From the NCBI RefSeq assembly GCF_000369405.1, contig NZ_KB849999.1, forward strand, positions 602,054 to 666,053: 64,000 nt of DNA. The letters are read 5' to 3'. The notes under the pieces are model-generated. The model was given only the letters and a program-made list of their open reading frames with translations, did not search any database and had not been told where the DNA came from. Source of the stretch: Acinetobacter sp. ANC 3929 (lineage in GTDB: Bacteria > Pseudomonadota > Gammaproteobacteria > Pseudomonadales > Moraxellaceae). Of this stretch, positions 1 to 9,399 are shown piece by piece. Positions within the stretch are counted from its first letter, which is position 1. Each line of letters begins with the position of its first letter. Made by a program: the position numbers and the translations under genes.

Positions 1-295
1 AGTCATAATGACGTAAATATTCTTGGGCAACCTTGTGTGCAGAGGCATGATGCGCCTCCTGATACACAAAGCCTTTCACATCGGCGCGAAGCTTTTCATC
101 TTTGACATAGGGAAGTGCTTCATTAAACGAGCGACACATCCATAATTCACCTACGGGCAAAATTAAATGAACGGCATTAATTAAATGAGTGGCAAAAGGG
201 TTGTCATAGATCCAATGTTCAGGCGTATTGCTAAAATCGAATTGAACGCGACGTTGGTGCAGATAATGATTTTCTAGTCGTTGTTGGGGATGCAT
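1..295 (-). CDS. Metal-dependent hydrolase, PF10118 type (partial)
   Basis: The N-terminal 98 residues of a minus-strand gene; the rest lies beyond the left edge. The reading starts MHPQQRLENHY and contains the HWIYDNPFATHLINAVH segment, then LILPVGELWMCRSFN and GFVYQEAHHASAH. These His- and acid-rich blocks are typical of the predicted membrane-associated metal-dependent hydrolases of PF10118 (COG3687), whose substrates are poorly known. The ATG at 295 is preceded by AAGGAG with a spacing of about 7 bases. The upstream alpha/beta hydrolase ends only 11 bases away, so the two are probably co-transcribed. Family assignment is by recognition of the conserved blocks; the specific reaction is unknown. 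Confidence 0.8.
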   Translation of the reverse strand, partial: MHPQQRLENHYLHQRRVQFDFSNTPEHWIYDNPFATHLINAVHLILPVGELWMCRSFNEALPYVKDEKLRADVKGFVYQEAHHASAHKVAQEYLRHYD

Positions 296-306
296 AACAC
301 TTCTCC

Positions 307-1149
307 TTAGTTCACGGCATTCATAAAATAATGACTGAGTTGTTCAGCATTTTGGGCAGGAATCCAATGCGTTGCATTCATATGCACTTCTTGGTATTGG
401 CCCGTAAAAAACTGTTTATTCAGTTCTGCGCTTTTCTTGCCAATGGCGATATCTTTATTTCCCCAAATAAATAGGGTGGGTACTTTTACTTTTTTAAAGC
501 TGGAGCGAATAGGTGCCAAAGGCATACTCCGATACCAGTTAATGGCTGTGCCAATACGGTTTTCCTGAATGAAATGTTGGTTGAAGTCACTGATTTGCTC
601 AGCACTCATGCCTGAATTTTTTAACAACAAATGACGGAGCGATTTCGCTCGCTTAAATAACAATTCAGGAATAAAAGGCAGTTGGAAAAATCCGATATAG
701 TAAGAGCTCAAGATTTGTGTGCTGCTGAGCATCGATTTTAAAAATGCACCTGTATGCGGAACAGAAACGAGAGTGAGGTGCTTCACTAATTCTGGATATT
801 GCAATGACAATTTACAGGCAACGATCGAACCCCAGTCATGACCAATCACATAAACGGGCTGTCCTAATAAATCGATGAAGGCTTTGACATCTGCAACCAG
901 CGCATCAATTGAATATTGAAAACGTCCTTTTGGAGAAGCAGTCAAGCTATAGCCACGTTGTTCAATTGCAAAGGTGCGAAAGCTGTGCTGATTAAGGATT
1001 TTACTGGTGGCTTGCCAGCTTTGTGCTGTTTCAGGAAAACCATGTAAAAGAATAACGGGTTTTCCATCGATTGGACCCGAATCAATCACGTTGAATAACA
1101 AATCATTGCGACGATATTCGGTATATCTCATCGGTGTGTCATATGTCAT
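307..1149 (-). CDS. Alpha/beta hydrolase, epoxide hydrolase/dehalogenase-like
   Basis: A 280-residue cytoplasmic alpha/beta-hydrolase with no signal peptide. HGFPE at 36-40 forms the oxyanion turn. The nucleophile elbow is GHDWGS with Asp105, an Asp nucleophile as in soluble epoxide hydrolases and haloalkane dehalogenases rather than the Ser of esterases. His261 in ATHWIP is the likely general base. The length is normal for the family. It is the first gene of a probable two-gene minus-strand operon with the metal-dependent hydrolase, and a LysR gene on the same strand precedes it. The substrate cannot be told from the sequence; detoxification of an epoxide or halide is only a family expectation. 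Confidence 0.85.
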   Translation of the reverse strand: MTYDTPMRYTEYRRNDLLFNVIDSGPIDGKPVILLHGFPETAQSWQATSKILNQHSFRTFAIEQRGYSLTASPKGRFQYSIDALVADVKAFIDLLGQPVYVIGHDWGSIVACKLSLQYPELVKHLTLVSVPHTGAFLKSMLSSTQILSSYYIGFFQLPFIPELLFKRAKSLRHLLLKNSGMSAEQISDFNQHFIQENRIGTAINWYRSMPLAPIRSSFKKVKVPTLFIWGNKDIAIGKKSAELNKQFFTGQYQEVHMNATHWIPAQNAEQLSHYFMNAVN

Positions 1150-1344
1150 GTTTATCTACTTATGAAATAAGCCTATTTCATTGAATCTTAATCAGCAGAT
1201 ACAGAGATGTCTTGACAGTGGATAAGGGGATTTAACTTCTTGTGCCATGCGAGGTGCTTTTGGCACATCCAGCATGTTGCTTGGCATTTAAAGATAGTTA
1301 TGCACTGTTTAATTTGTATGGGTTTGAGCGCTTACCCATTTTAG

Positions 1345-2202
1345 TTAATCAACTTTTGATCGATCAAAACGTAGTTGAAGTACTCTAGTCATACGTTGCA
1401 GTAATTTTGAGATGAGGCCATCTTTGTCCCATGCATAGATTGAAACAGTCATGTGATGTGCCTTACCTAAAGCACGGTATTCACGCACCCGATGACCTTT
1501 TGTTGTTGCGACAGGCAATAGGGATAAACCTAAACCCGTTTCTACACCAACCAGTACACTCGCCAAGCTATTGCTGGTAAAAGCGATATACCAATGTTTG
1601 CGTTCACGCTCAATACGTTCAAACATTTCCTCACGGTAGAGTCCGCCTTGAGGGAAGGTCACCAATGGCATCGGATCCGTCCATTCTTTGCTGTGATCAA
1701 TACTTTCAAACCATGCGATTTGTTCTGGAAATGTTGCATGATGATCGGAACTTGCAGCCATTTCTTTAACCACAACAATATCAAACTGTCCGCTGCGATA
1801 GCGCTCCATCAGATCACGGCTTAGTCCAGCTGTCACATCTAGTCGAATTGTACGATGTTCCTTGCTAAATGTACTCAATGCCAAAGCCATGTCGGTATTC
1901 ATAATATCTTCTGGCAAGCCGATTCGAATTGGGATGGTACCTGCCGGATCACCAAGAATATTTTGGGCCTCTTGTTGTAAGGCTAAAATCCGCCGTGCGT
2001 AACTAATTAAATATTCACCTGAGCTTGTCAGTTGTAAGGGGCGTGCATTTCGATCAATCAATTGTTTACCCACAGACTCTTCCAATCTGGCGAGTTGTTG
2101 ACTGACTGTAGATTGAGTCATGTGCAAGCGTTCAGCAGCTAAGGTAAAGCTGCCTGCTTCAAAAATAGTAACGAAGGCTCGAAGTAAGCGCGGATCAAAC
2201 AT
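1345..2202 (-). CDS. LysR-family transcriptional regulator
   Basis: A 285-residue LysR-type regulator. The N-terminal winged helix starts MFDPRLLRAFVTIFEAGSF, with the recognition helix around LHMTQSTVSQQLARLE, followed by a substrate-binding effector domain from about residue 90. It is separated by 195 bases from the hydrolase pair downstream on the same strand and stands divergent to the ankyrin lipoprotein operon at 2362, with about 160 bases between the starts. LysR regulators usually control a divergent neighbour, so the lipoprotein/deaminase/exporter operon is the first candidate target. No strong Shine-Dalgarno sequence is visible before the ATG. The effector is unknown. Confidence 0.88.
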   Translation of the reverse strand: MFDPRLLRAFVTIFEAGSFTLAAERLHMTQSTVSQQLARLEESVGKQLIDRNARPLQLTSSGEYLISYARRILALQQEAQNILGDPAGTIPIRIGLPEDIMNTDMALALSTFSKEHRTIRLDVTAGLSRDLMERYRSGQFDIVVVKEMAASSDHHATFPEQIAWFESIDHSKEWTDPMPLVTFPQGGLYREEMFERIERERKHWYIAFTSNSLASVLVGVETGLGLSLLPVATTKGHRVREYRALGKAHHMTVSIYAWDKDGLISKLLQRMTRVLQLRFDRSKVD

Positions 2203-2361
2203 ATAGATCAGCCATTGAATACAATTATGTTAAGTGGTTTGAATTATCTAGCTATTCAATATCTTAATACATTTGATTAAATAATTTAATTTTTAAATAT
2301 CAATAAATCTAATTATCCTAGGCACAATTATTCATTCAGGTGAATCCTTGGAGGTGCTTGG

Positions 2362-3048
2362 ATGCACAAGTCATTGATGTCCGCGGTATTTACGCTTGCA
2401 GTGACAGCATGTAGTCACGCAACTTCAGGAGACCCTATTCAAGAAGATGCGTTACATATTGCGGCTGCCCGAAACGACGTGGCGCAAATTGAACGATTAC
2501 TCTCACATCAGATTCAGATTGATGCCCGTGATGCATCTGGTGCAACAGCCTTAATGGTCGCAACGCGTGCAAACAATGTCTATGCTGCGCAATTCCTGAT
2601 AGATGCGGGTGCAGATGTGAATGCCAAAGACCAGATTCAAGATAGCCCTTATCTTTATGCAGGGGCGCGTGGGTATTTAAAAATATTGAGTATGACCCTG
2701 ACGCATGGTGCAGATCTGAAAAGTACCAATCGTTATGGAGGAACGGCACTGATTCCTGCGGCTGAACGTGGGCATGTAGATACCGTACGTACGCTAATTG
2801 CTGCTGGTGTAGATGTGGATCACATCAATAATTTAGGTTGGACTGCGTTATTGGAAGCCATCATATTAGGGAATGGCAGCAAACCTTATCAACAAATTGT
2901 TGATTTACTGATCAAAGCGGGTGCTGATGTCAATATTGCAGATGGTGATGGCATAACGCCACTTGAGCATGCACATGCTCGTGGCTATATATCTATTGAG
3001 AAAGCCTTGTTAGATGCTGGTGCGAAAAAAAAATTTAAGGAGTATTAA
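2362..3048 (+). CDS. Ankyrin-repeat lipoprotein
   Basis: A 228-residue protein with a short lipoprotein signal (MHKSLMSAVFTLAVTAC, lipobox ending at Cys17). The rest is built of about five to six ankyrin repeats of 33 residues; recurring blocks are GATALMVATRANN, AAQFLIDAGADVNAKD, GGTALIPAAERGH, GWTALLEAI and GITPLEHAHARG. Such exported ankyrin proteins act as binding scaffolds or inhibitors in the periplasm. GGAGG eight bases before the ATG supports this start. The stop codon is one base short of the GTG of the deaminase that follows, so translation is probably coupled. No enzymatic motif is visible and its partner is unknown. Confidence 0.85.
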   Translation: MHKSLMSAVFTLAVTACSHATSGDPIQEDALHIAAARNDVAQIERLLSHQIQIDARDASGATALMVATRANNVYAAQFLIDAGADVNAKDQIQDSPYLYAGARGYLKILSMTLTHGADLKSTNRYGGTALIPAAERGHVDTVRTLIAAGVDVDHINNLGWTALLEAIILGNGSKPYQQIVDLLIKAGADVNIADGDGITPLEHAHARGYISIEKALLDAGAKKKFKEY

Positions 3049-3049
3049 G

Positions 3050-3511
3050 GTGGCAGAAACAACAGATTTTCTACGTCAAGCAATTGAATTGGCTTATCAA
3101 AACTGTGAACAAGGCGGCCGTCCTTTTGCTGCCGTGGTGGTAAAAGAGGGAAAAGTGATTGCCACAGGCGTCAATGAAATTTTAAAAAGCAATGACCCAA
3201 CAGCACATGCCGAGTTATTGGCAATACGTGCTGCAAGTCAATATTTAGGTACAGCCAATCTTGACGGTTGTACTGTGTTTGCAAGTGGACATCCTTGTCC
3301 AATGTGTATGGCAGCGATGCGTTTAGCTGGAATTCAGGCTGTGAGCTATGCACATTCCAATGAAGATGGTGCACCATTCGGTTTATCAACAGCAGCGATC
3401 TATGCTGACCTTGCTCAACCCTTTGCAGAACAATCAATGAATATTCGTTATGTTCCTGTCCGAATAGAAGAAAAACCAGATTTATATGCTTACTGGAAAT
3501 CGATGACCTGA
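3050..3511 (+). CDS. Nucleoside/guanine deaminase (CDA superfamily)
   Basis: A 153-residue zinc deaminase. The GTG at 3050 is chosen because AAGGAG lies 7 bases upstream and the family starts here; a longer reading would overlap the previous gene. The zinc site is complete: His53 and catalytic Glu55 in TAHAELLAIR, and Cys83 and Cys86 in HPCPMCMAA. Length and motifs match the guanine deaminase/TadA-like branch that hydrolyses the exocyclic amino group of a base or nucleoside; the exact substrate is not decidable. It sits between an ankyrin lipoprotein and a CynX-type transporter, spaced 1 and 18 bases, so the three form one operon, an uncommon combination. Confidence 0.88.
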   Translation: MAETTDFLRQAIELAYQNCEQGGRPFAAVVVKEGKVIATGVNEILKSNDPTAHAELLAIRAASQYLGTANLDGCTVFASGHPCPMCMAAMRLAGIQAVSYAHSNEDGAPFGLSTAAIYADLAQPFAEQSMNIRYVPVRIEEKPDLYAYWKSMT

Positions 3512-3529
3512 ACAGTGTGATGGGAAAAG

Positions 3530-4714
3530 ATGAACATGCAAAATAACCGAATGCTTTTGGTGGCAACAGTGGCATTGGTCGGCTTGAACCTTCGGCCATT
3601 TATGACCAGCATTGGGCCTGTGGCAAATCAGATTCGAACAACAACTGGACTGAGCTTACAAGGTATTGCACTTTTAACGCTTGTGCCGATGTTGCTGATG
3701 GGACTGATCGCGTTTGTGGGCCCCTTCATACTCAATGCGATTGGTGAGCGTCGAGCTATTCTTAGTGCTTTGGGAATGATTTTCTTAGGCTGTGGATTGC
3801 GTTTCATTGTACCCAATGGATGGACTTTAATATTCACCGCCGCCATCATTGGTTTTGGCGTGGCAGTGGTGCAAGCGATTTTCCCAAGTTTGATCAAAAG
3901 AGAGTTTAGGAATCATCTCAGTCCAATGATGGGAGTCTATTCAGCGATGTTGATGGGTGGTGGGGCGCTCGGTGCTGTGATTGCGCCTGTTGTTTCAAAT
4001 AACAGTGGTAGCTGGAAAATAGGCTTATCCATTTTTGCTGTTCCAGCATTATTTGCCATCGTCTTTGCATCTTGTTTTTTGAAGAGAGTGCCGCATCAAT
4101 CAAGAAAAATCCCCGCTGTAATGATGCTGTTAAAACAACCACGAACCTGGCTGCTCATTTTTTGTTTTGGATTAATTAATGGGGGCTATAGTTCGATTGT
4201 TGCGTGGCTTGCACCCGCATACCAAGCGCAGGGTTGGACTGCTACCGCCAGTGGAAATTTGATGGCTGTGTTAACGCTCAGTCAAGCGGGGGCGGCATTA
4301 TTGTTACCTTATTTGTCGCGTAGAAACAAAGATCGTCGAGTGTGGGTTGGATTAACGCTTATCTTGCAACTGATTGGCTTTGCAGGATTGGCTTTCATGT
4401 CTGATACCTTGCCGTATGTATGGGCAATAACCGTCGGTATGGGCTTGGGTGGCTGTTTTGCTTTATTGATGATTGTGGTGCTAGATCATTTATCTGATCC
4501 AGCACATGCAGGACAGCTTTCTGCCTTAATGCAAGGTGGCGGTTTTCTGCTTGCAGCCATCGCACCTTGGTTAGTGGCTGTATTGCATGACATGACTGGA
4601 ACGTATGCAGCCGGCTGGATTTGGCACTTGAGTATGGTATTGATCGTGGCAATACTCATGACTCGGCTTGATCCAATCCATTATGCAAAAGTAATACGGA
4701 TTTCCAAGCACTGA
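3530..4714 (+). CDS. MFS transporter, CynX/NimT family
   Basis: A 394-residue inner-membrane protein with about 12 predicted membrane segments. The N-terminal signature LVGLNLRPFMTSIGP followed by LLTLVPMLLMGLIAF is typical of the CynX/NimT branch (cyanate permease, 2-nitroimidazole exporter) of the major facilitator superfamily. Several members export nitroimidazoles or similar small aromatic compounds. It is the third gene of the operon with the ankyrin lipoprotein and the deaminase and starts 18 bases after the deaminase stop. The neighbouring deaminase hints at a nucleobase-like or heterocyclic substrate, but this is guesswork. Confidence 0.85.
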   Translation: MNMQNNRMLLVATVALVGLNLRPFMTSIGPVANQIRTTTGLSLQGIALLTLVPMLLMGLIAFVGPFILNAIGERRAILSALGMIFLGCGLRFIVPNGWTLIFTAAIIGFGVAVVQAIFPSLIKREFRNHLSPMMGVYSAMLMGGGALGAVIAPVVSNNSGSWKIGLSIFAVPALFAIVFASCFLKRVPHQSRKIPAVMMLLKQPRTWLLIFCFGLINGGYSSIVAWLAPAYQAQGWTATASGNLMAVLTLSQAGAALLLPYLSRRNKDRRVWVGLTLILQLIGFAGLAFMSDTLPYVWAITVGMGLGGCFALLMIVVLDHLSDPAHAGQLSALMQGGGFLLAAIAPWLVAVLHDMTGTYAAGWIWHLSMVLIVAILMTRLDPIHYAKVIRISKH

Positions 4715-5015
4715 GACATGTTCCAATTCCACAGCGGATTGGAAAGGAATAAACAGGGCTTGATTGTTATTTATCGGATTGCTGAATATCTATAGCTTTT
4801 TTTATCGTTCTTATTCTTTTTAACTTTAATTTAAAATTTCATCTATCTCGATGTTATTTCAAAAGTTAAAAAAGGAAAATAGATATTACTTACTTATTAA
4901 GCTTTAATCGATCAGCATTAAACACATTCCGTAAAGACCGACTTTATAGTTTAGCCGTTGTTTGTCACCTTGAATTTCTTCATTTTCTTATGAGGTTAAA
5001 CAAGGACGTACAACA
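4715..5015. other. Intergenic region before the porin
   Basis: About 300 bases without a gene. A short inverted repeat TTCCAAT/ATTGGAA (4721-4727 and 4738-4744) just after the transporter stop could form a weak hairpin, without a following T run. The remainder is AT-rich and probably carries the promoter and leader of the porin. AAGGA lies about 9 bases before the porin ATG. No open frame or known RNA was recognised. Confidence 0.4.
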
Positions 5016-6200
5016 ATGAAAAAAGCACTGCTTCTCTTAGGTTCGATGGGTATTTTGGCAAATACGCCAATTTTAGCTGCTGATTTAAGTATCGGTGACC
5101 CGAAAACACAATCGGGTGAACTGAAACTCACAGGCGCAATCCGTACCCGTTATATTCATAAAGATTATATTGTTGAGGCCAATCAAGGTTCCAAGAATGA
5201 TGACTGGCGACTCGCGGATATCAAGGCGGTATTGAGTTATGAAAATCCGAATTGGATTGCCTCAATGGATGTGCGTTGCTACCAATATGACCGCTTATGT
5301 GATGCTTTATTCCTAAAAGATGCTTGGGCAGGCTATAAAATCTCAGATCAGCAACGCGTGACAGTCGGTTTGCAATCGGTTGATTTTGGCTTTGGGCGAC
5401 TGTGGGGCAATAGCTATTATGAAACTTTGCTCAATACCGTTGGACTGGAAGATATTCAAAACCTTGGGGTGAAGTACCAGTTTAAGGACAATCTGTACAA
5501 TTTCATTCTCGGTTTTTATCCAACCGATGGCGGAAATTACAAAGGTACATCCAAGGATTCCAGTCGTTATAGCGGTAACTTTGTTCGAGCCGATGATTTG
5601 ACCCAAGGTACTGATATTGATGAAAAGAACATGTGGGTGACGCGCTTATCCAGAAAGTTCGATATCGATCAATCGCAGAATTTGTCGACTGAAATTGGTG
5701 GCTCTTACTGGTATTCAGAATTGGAAAATAATCGAACCAATCGAAATGGACATCGTAGTACCTGGAGTGTTTTTAGCACGACCAATTATCAGGCATGGCA
5801 ATGGTTGTTCTTGGCAGGTGAGCAGGACGTTAAAAATGCAGATGATCTTTTACCGAAAAGTTCGACGATTGGGGCATTTGATTATCCCTATCAGGTGGCC
5901 AACAAAGGTAAATATATGGCCAATGAAATTAACTACACCTTTGCCAAGCCTTTCCATCAGTTAGAAAATATTAAACCTTATGTGTCTTATAGCCGCTTTT
6001 ATAAAGATGAATCAGGCTATCAAGATTCAGATCGCTTAATCGCAGGTCTATATTTTAACTATAAAAAAATAGGCATACAGGGCGAATATATCTGGAGTCG
6101 CAATGACCCGATGACAGGCAGTGGTGCAGATGGCCTTGCACAAGGTGACAGCAATCAATGGAATAAATTGTTCTATTTATCGCTGGGTTATTACTTCTAA
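5016..6200 (+). CDS. Outer-membrane porin
   Basis: A 394-residue beta-barrel protein. A clear Sec signal (MKKALLLLGSMGILANTPILAA) is cleaved near residue 21, and the protein ends in YYF, the aromatic C-terminus used for barrel assembly. The body has alternating amphipathic strands and no plug domain. It resembles the OprD/OprP-like substrate-specific porins found in Acinetobacter. It stands alone with its own terminator at 6218-6248. The nearby carnitine genes and DMT permease make uptake of a small organic solute plausible, but nothing in the sequence fixes the substrate. Confidence 0.8.
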   Translation: MKKALLLLGSMGILANTPILAADLSIGDPKTQSGELKLTGAIRTRYIHKDYIVEANQGSKNDDWRLADIKAVLSYENPNWIASMDVRCYQYDRLCDALFLKDAWAGYKISDQQRVTVGLQSVDFGFGRLWGNSYYETLLNTVGLEDIQNLGVKYQFKDNLYNFILGFYPTDGGNYKGTSKDSSRYSGNFVRADDLTQGTDIDEKNMWVTRLSRKFDIDQSQNLSTEIGGSYWYSELENNRTNRNGHRSTWSVFSTTNYQAWQWLFLAGEQDVKNADDLLPKSSTIGAFDYPYQVANKGKYMANEINYTFAKPFHQLENIKPYVSYSRFYKDESGYQDSDRLIAGLYFNYKKIGIQGEYIWSRNDPMTGSGADGLAQGDSNQWNKLFYLSLGYYF

Positions 6201-6217
6201 ATTCAGCGTTGAAAATG

Positions 6218-6248
6218 AGCCAGTCTGTTTAGGATAGACTGGCTTTTT
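6218..6248. terminator. Bidirectional terminator between porin and DMT permease
   Basis: A 9-base perfect stem AGCCAGTCT/AGACTGGCT with a 9-base loop, followed by TTTTT on the plus strand. It lies between two convergent genes and can serve both. Confidence 0.85.
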
Positions 6249-6251
6249 CGT

Positions 6252-7085
6252 TTAGACAGTTCTTAAGATCAGTGCCCCGATTAAAATAATACATGAGGAG
6301 ATAATCCGTATCGCATTGATGCACTCTTTTAGAATAAAGATCGAGATCAGCGTGGCAAATAAAATTGAGGTTTCACGTAGCGCGGCAACAATCGCAACAG
6401 GTGCAAGCGTCATCGCCCAAAGTGCCAAGCCATAAGAGAAAAATGAACCAATTCCACCAATTAAGCCTAAATGCCAATTATGTCGAAAATACTCACCCAT
6501 CTGATGATATTGTATTTTCAGCGCGAAGATAAAAAAGATCAGACCTGAGAGTACAAAACTCCATAGAATATAGGCAATTGTTGATCCTGCAAGGCGAACG
6601 CCATGACCATCCAGCAAAGTATAACCTGCAATCAGCACTGCATTCAGTAGGGCCAGACCAATGCCTTTACGTCCCGTTTGGGGAGCAGCTAGAATCATGG
6701 ATAAAATGCCGACGGAAATGGTGATAATGCCAATCCACGCATTAAACTCCAGTTGTTCATGCAGCAAAAACGTACCGAATACTGCCACAATCAGTGGTGC
6801 TGTGCCACGCATTAAGGGATAGGTCAGGCCCATATCGGCAATACGATAAATTTTGGCCACCAGTCCAAAATAAAGAATCTGGATAACAGTTGAAGCCAGA
6901 ATATAAGGCCAGCTATCGCGATGCGGCATTGGAAAGAAAGGCAATAATAGCGCTGCTAAAACTGCTGCGGATGCCGTAACCAATACGGTGGTTAAAAACT
7001 TATTTGTACCCGCTTTTACAATAGCATTCCATGTGGCGTGACATGTCGCTGCAAGTAAAATAAGGCCAAATATTGCCGTGCTCAT
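6252..7085 (-). CDS. DMT/EamA-family permease
   Basis: A 277-residue inner-membrane protein with two repeated EamA halves giving about ten membrane helices. The second half is marked by the GGIGSFFSYGLALWAMTLAP block, where EamA proteins show a conserved helix-breaking stretch. Family members move amino acids, metabolites or drugs, often outward. The gene precedes no other close gene on its strand; the LysR regulator of the carnitine locus lies upstream on the same strand, 75 bases away, and may be co-transcribed with it. Substrate unknown. Confidence 0.85.
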   Translation of the reverse strand: MSTAIFGLILLAATCHATWNAIVKAGTNKFLTTVLVTASAAVLAALLLPFFPMPHRDSWPYILASTVIQILYFGLVAKIYRIADMGLTYPLMRGTAPLIVAVFGTFLLHEQLEFNAWIGIITISVGILSMILAAPQTGRKGIGLALLNAVLIAGYTLLDGHGVRLAGSTIAYILWSFVLSGLIFFIFALKIQYHQMGEYFRHNWHLGLIGGIGSFFSYGLALWAMTLAPVAIVAALRETSILFATLISIFILKECINAIRIISSCIILIGALILRTV

Positions 7086-7160
7086 AAGCTGCCTGTTATT
7101 TCATGATCTCGTTAATGTGCATGATGTAGTTGAAAAAAGAAAGCAGGCAGCTTAGTGCGA

Positions 7161-8141
7161 TTATAGAAATACTTTTTCAGTATTGGGATTGATTGGTTCA
7201 ATCGGTTGAATCAGTGCACCACGCGTTAAATTCTGAATATGCTGTAAACGGTTGATCAGTTCATTCTGAATAAACAGGATACAGGTCTGTAATTTTGATG
7301 AACTTTTTAAGCGCGAAGGATACACCGCCCAGACATCGGCATCTTGCCAGTATTCAGGCAAGATATGCTGCAACTCACCGCTAATCAGTTCATCGGCGAC
7401 GTCCCAGATGGAACGTAAGATAATGCCATGTCCTTCAATTGCCAGTTGATGAATAATCTCGCCATTATTGGAAATGAAACGCGGTGTCACATGTACGGAC
7501 ATATCTTCTGAAATATGACGTAATTTCCACAACACTGAGGACTGATCGCGTTCACTGATGGTCAGGCAATCGTGGTTACGTAAATCCTCAAGATTTTCAG
7601 GCATGCCATGTTTTAGCAAATAACTGGGTGCTGCACAAAAAATCCGAAAATTTGAAACCAGTTTTTTGGCAATCATATTCGGTGCAATGTCATTACCAAT
7701 CCGAATATCCAGATCAATGCTGTGCTGAATCAGATCTTTGGTGTTGTCGATAGTATCGAATTGGATCTCAAGTTTTGGATACATGGTCAACAGTTTGGAC
7801 AGAATAGGCGCGACATGTTTACGGCCGAAACCAAAGCTGCTGACGATGTCGAGATGACCCGTTGGCGTGCTTAACGGGTTATTGACCAGTTCACTGATTT
7901 CATCGAATTCATCCAGAATATTCGAGACCCGATCTAGAATCAGTTTGCCATCTTCGGTCAAACTGACATGACGAGTGCTGCGATGGAATAGTTTGCAGTT
8001 CAGGTTGGTTTCTAAAATGTTGATGCGTTTACTGATAAATGCAGGTGAAGCACCTAGCTCCTCAGCTGAATCGACAAAACTCTTGCGTTTGGCGACTGTG
8101 CAAAAAACCTTTAAATCCGATAGGTTAGGTAGATTATTCAC
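7161..8141 (-). CDS. LysR-family regulator of the carnitine/D-malate locus
   Basis: A 326-residue LysR-type regulator with an N-terminal winged helix (LSDLKVFCTVAKRKSFVDSA, recognition helix near ASPAFISKRINILE) and a substrate-binding domain from about residue 90. It is divergent from the D-malate dehydrogenase gene, with 100 bases between the starts, the usual layout for a LysR activator and its target operon. It resembles DmlR, the LysR activator of the E. coli D-malate dehydrogenase gene, which fits a locus that makes and uses malate. The likely inducer is carnitine or D-malate (inference). Confidence 0.85.
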   Translation of the reverse strand: MNNLPNLSDLKVFCTVAKRKSFVDSAEELGASPAFISKRINILETNLNCKLFHRSTRHVSLTEDGKLILDRVSNILDEFDEISELVNNPLSTPTGHLDIVSSFGFGRKHVAPILSKLLTMYPKLEIQFDTIDNTKDLIQHSIDLDIRIGNDIAPNMIAKKLVSNFRIFCAAPSYLLKHGMPENLEDLRNHDCLTISERDQSSVLWKLRHISEDMSVHVTPRFISNNGEIIHQLAIEGHGIILRSIWDVADELISGELQHILPEYWQDADVWAVYPSRLKSSSKLQTCILFIQNELINRLQHIQNLTRGALIQPIEPINPNTEKVFL

Positions 8142-8241
8142 GATCCGTGTCCATTGGGGTGATAGTTTTCTTATTGATCATTGTTGCTGAAAACAGCATG
8201 TTTACAGCTAAGGATATTAACCAAAGGTGTAAGGGAGCGTT
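8142..8241. promoter_or_regulatory. Divergent control region of the carnitine locus
   Basis: The 100-base gap between the LysR gene and the first catabolic gene must hold both promoters. A short inverted repeat TGCTG-AAAA-CAGCA at 8185-8198 is a candidate LysR site (T-N11-A type). AGGGAG precedes the ATG at 8242. The site assignment is inference from position. Confidence 0.4.
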
Positions 8242-9354
8242 ATGGCAAAAAAGTATAAAGTTGCCACGATTGCGGGTGATGGGATTGGTTTAGAAGTTCT
8301 ACCAGAAGGCATCAAGGTTGTAAAGGCAGCAGCAGACAAATATGGTATTCAACTTCAAATGGATAGCTTTGATTGGGCCAGCTGTGATTATTACCTTGAA
8401 CACAGCAAAATGATGCCAGATAACTGGTTTGAAGTCTTACAGGAATATGATGCAATCTTCTTTGGTGCAGTGGGTTGGCCTGAAAAGGTACCTGATCACA
8501 TTTCACTGTGGGGATCGTTGCTCCAGTTCCGCCGTCGTTTTGATCAGTATGTGAATTTACGTCCTGTTCGGTTAATGCCTGGGGTGAAATGTCCATTGGC
8601 TGGCAAGCAACCTGGTGATATCGATTTTTATGTGGTTCGTGAAAACAGTGAAGGTGAGTACTCTGCGATTGGTGGAAAAGCATTCGAAGGCACAGATCGT
8701 GAGTTTGTCTTGCAGGAAGCAGTTTTTACCCGTCATGGTGTCGATCGCATTTTAAAATATGCGTTTGAATTTGCTGATCAGCGTGAGGCTAAAAAAATCA
8801 CGGCTGCAACCAAATCTAACGGCATTGCGGTGAGTATGCCGTACTGGGACGAACGTGTTGATGAAATGGCAAAACATTATCCACAAATCAAGGCAGATAA
8901 ACAGCATGTCGATATTTTAGCGGCACGTTTTGTATTACAACCCGAGCGTTTTGATGTGGTGGTGGCATCGAATTTATTTGGTGACATTTTGTCGGATTTA
9001 GGACCTGCATGTACGGGCACGATTGGATTGGCGGCTTCGGCAAACTTAAACCCCGAACGTAAGTTTCCATCATTGTTTGAACCTGTACATGGTTCCGCAC
9101 CAGATATTTACGGACAACAAATTGCCAATCCGATTGCTGCAATTTGGTCGGGTGCGATGATGCTAGATTTTTTGGCAGACGGTGATGAACAGGTGATTCA
9201 AGCGGGGCAGGAAATTATGCAGGCGATTGAGCATGTTTTGGTTCATGGTCCAAAAACACCTGATGTGGGTGGAACTGCAAAAACCTACGAGGTGGGTGAT
9301 GCGATTGCATCCTGCGTGACTGAGCAAAAAATGGATTTATTCGCGATGGAGTAA
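8242..9354 (+). CDS. dmlA: D-malate dehydrogenase (decarboxylating)
   Basis: A 370-residue NAD-dependent beta-decarboxylating dehydrogenase of the isopropylmalate/isocitrate/tartrate dehydrogenase family. Blocks seen: TIAGDGIGLEVLPEG at the N-terminus, FFGAVGWP, LRPVRLMPGV, the substrate-binding YVVRENSEGEYS, and NLFGDILSDLG near the metal-binding acids. The YVVRENSEGEYS form is that of tartrate/D-malate dehydrogenases rather than LeuB. It would convert D-malate to pyruvate and CO2, the last step of carnitine use after CntAB and the semialdehyde dehydrogenase. It is the first gene of the operon and has a good ribosome-binding site. TtuC is an alternative name for this family. Confidence 0.88.
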   Translation: MAKKYKVATIAGDGIGLEVLPEGIKVVKAAADKYGIQLQMDSFDWASCDYYLEHSKMMPDNWFEVLQEYDAIFFGAVGWPEKVPDHISLWGSLLQFRRRFDQYVNLRPVRLMPGVKCPLAGKQPGDIDFYVVRENSEGEYSAIGGKAFEGTDREFVLQEAVFTRHGVDRILKYAFEFADQREAKKITAATKSNGIAVSMPYWDERVDEMAKHYPQIKADKQHVDILAARFVLQPERFDVVVASNLFGDILSDLGPACTGTIGLAASANLNPERKFPSLFEPVHGSAPDIYGQQIANPIAAIWSGAMMLDFLADGDEQVIQAGQEIMQAIEHVLVHGPKTPDVGGTAKTYEVGDAIASCVTEQKMDLFAME

Positions 9355-9399
9355 ATACCCCTTAGGGAATAGTCACTATCCAAGATGGATTGAATAGAT

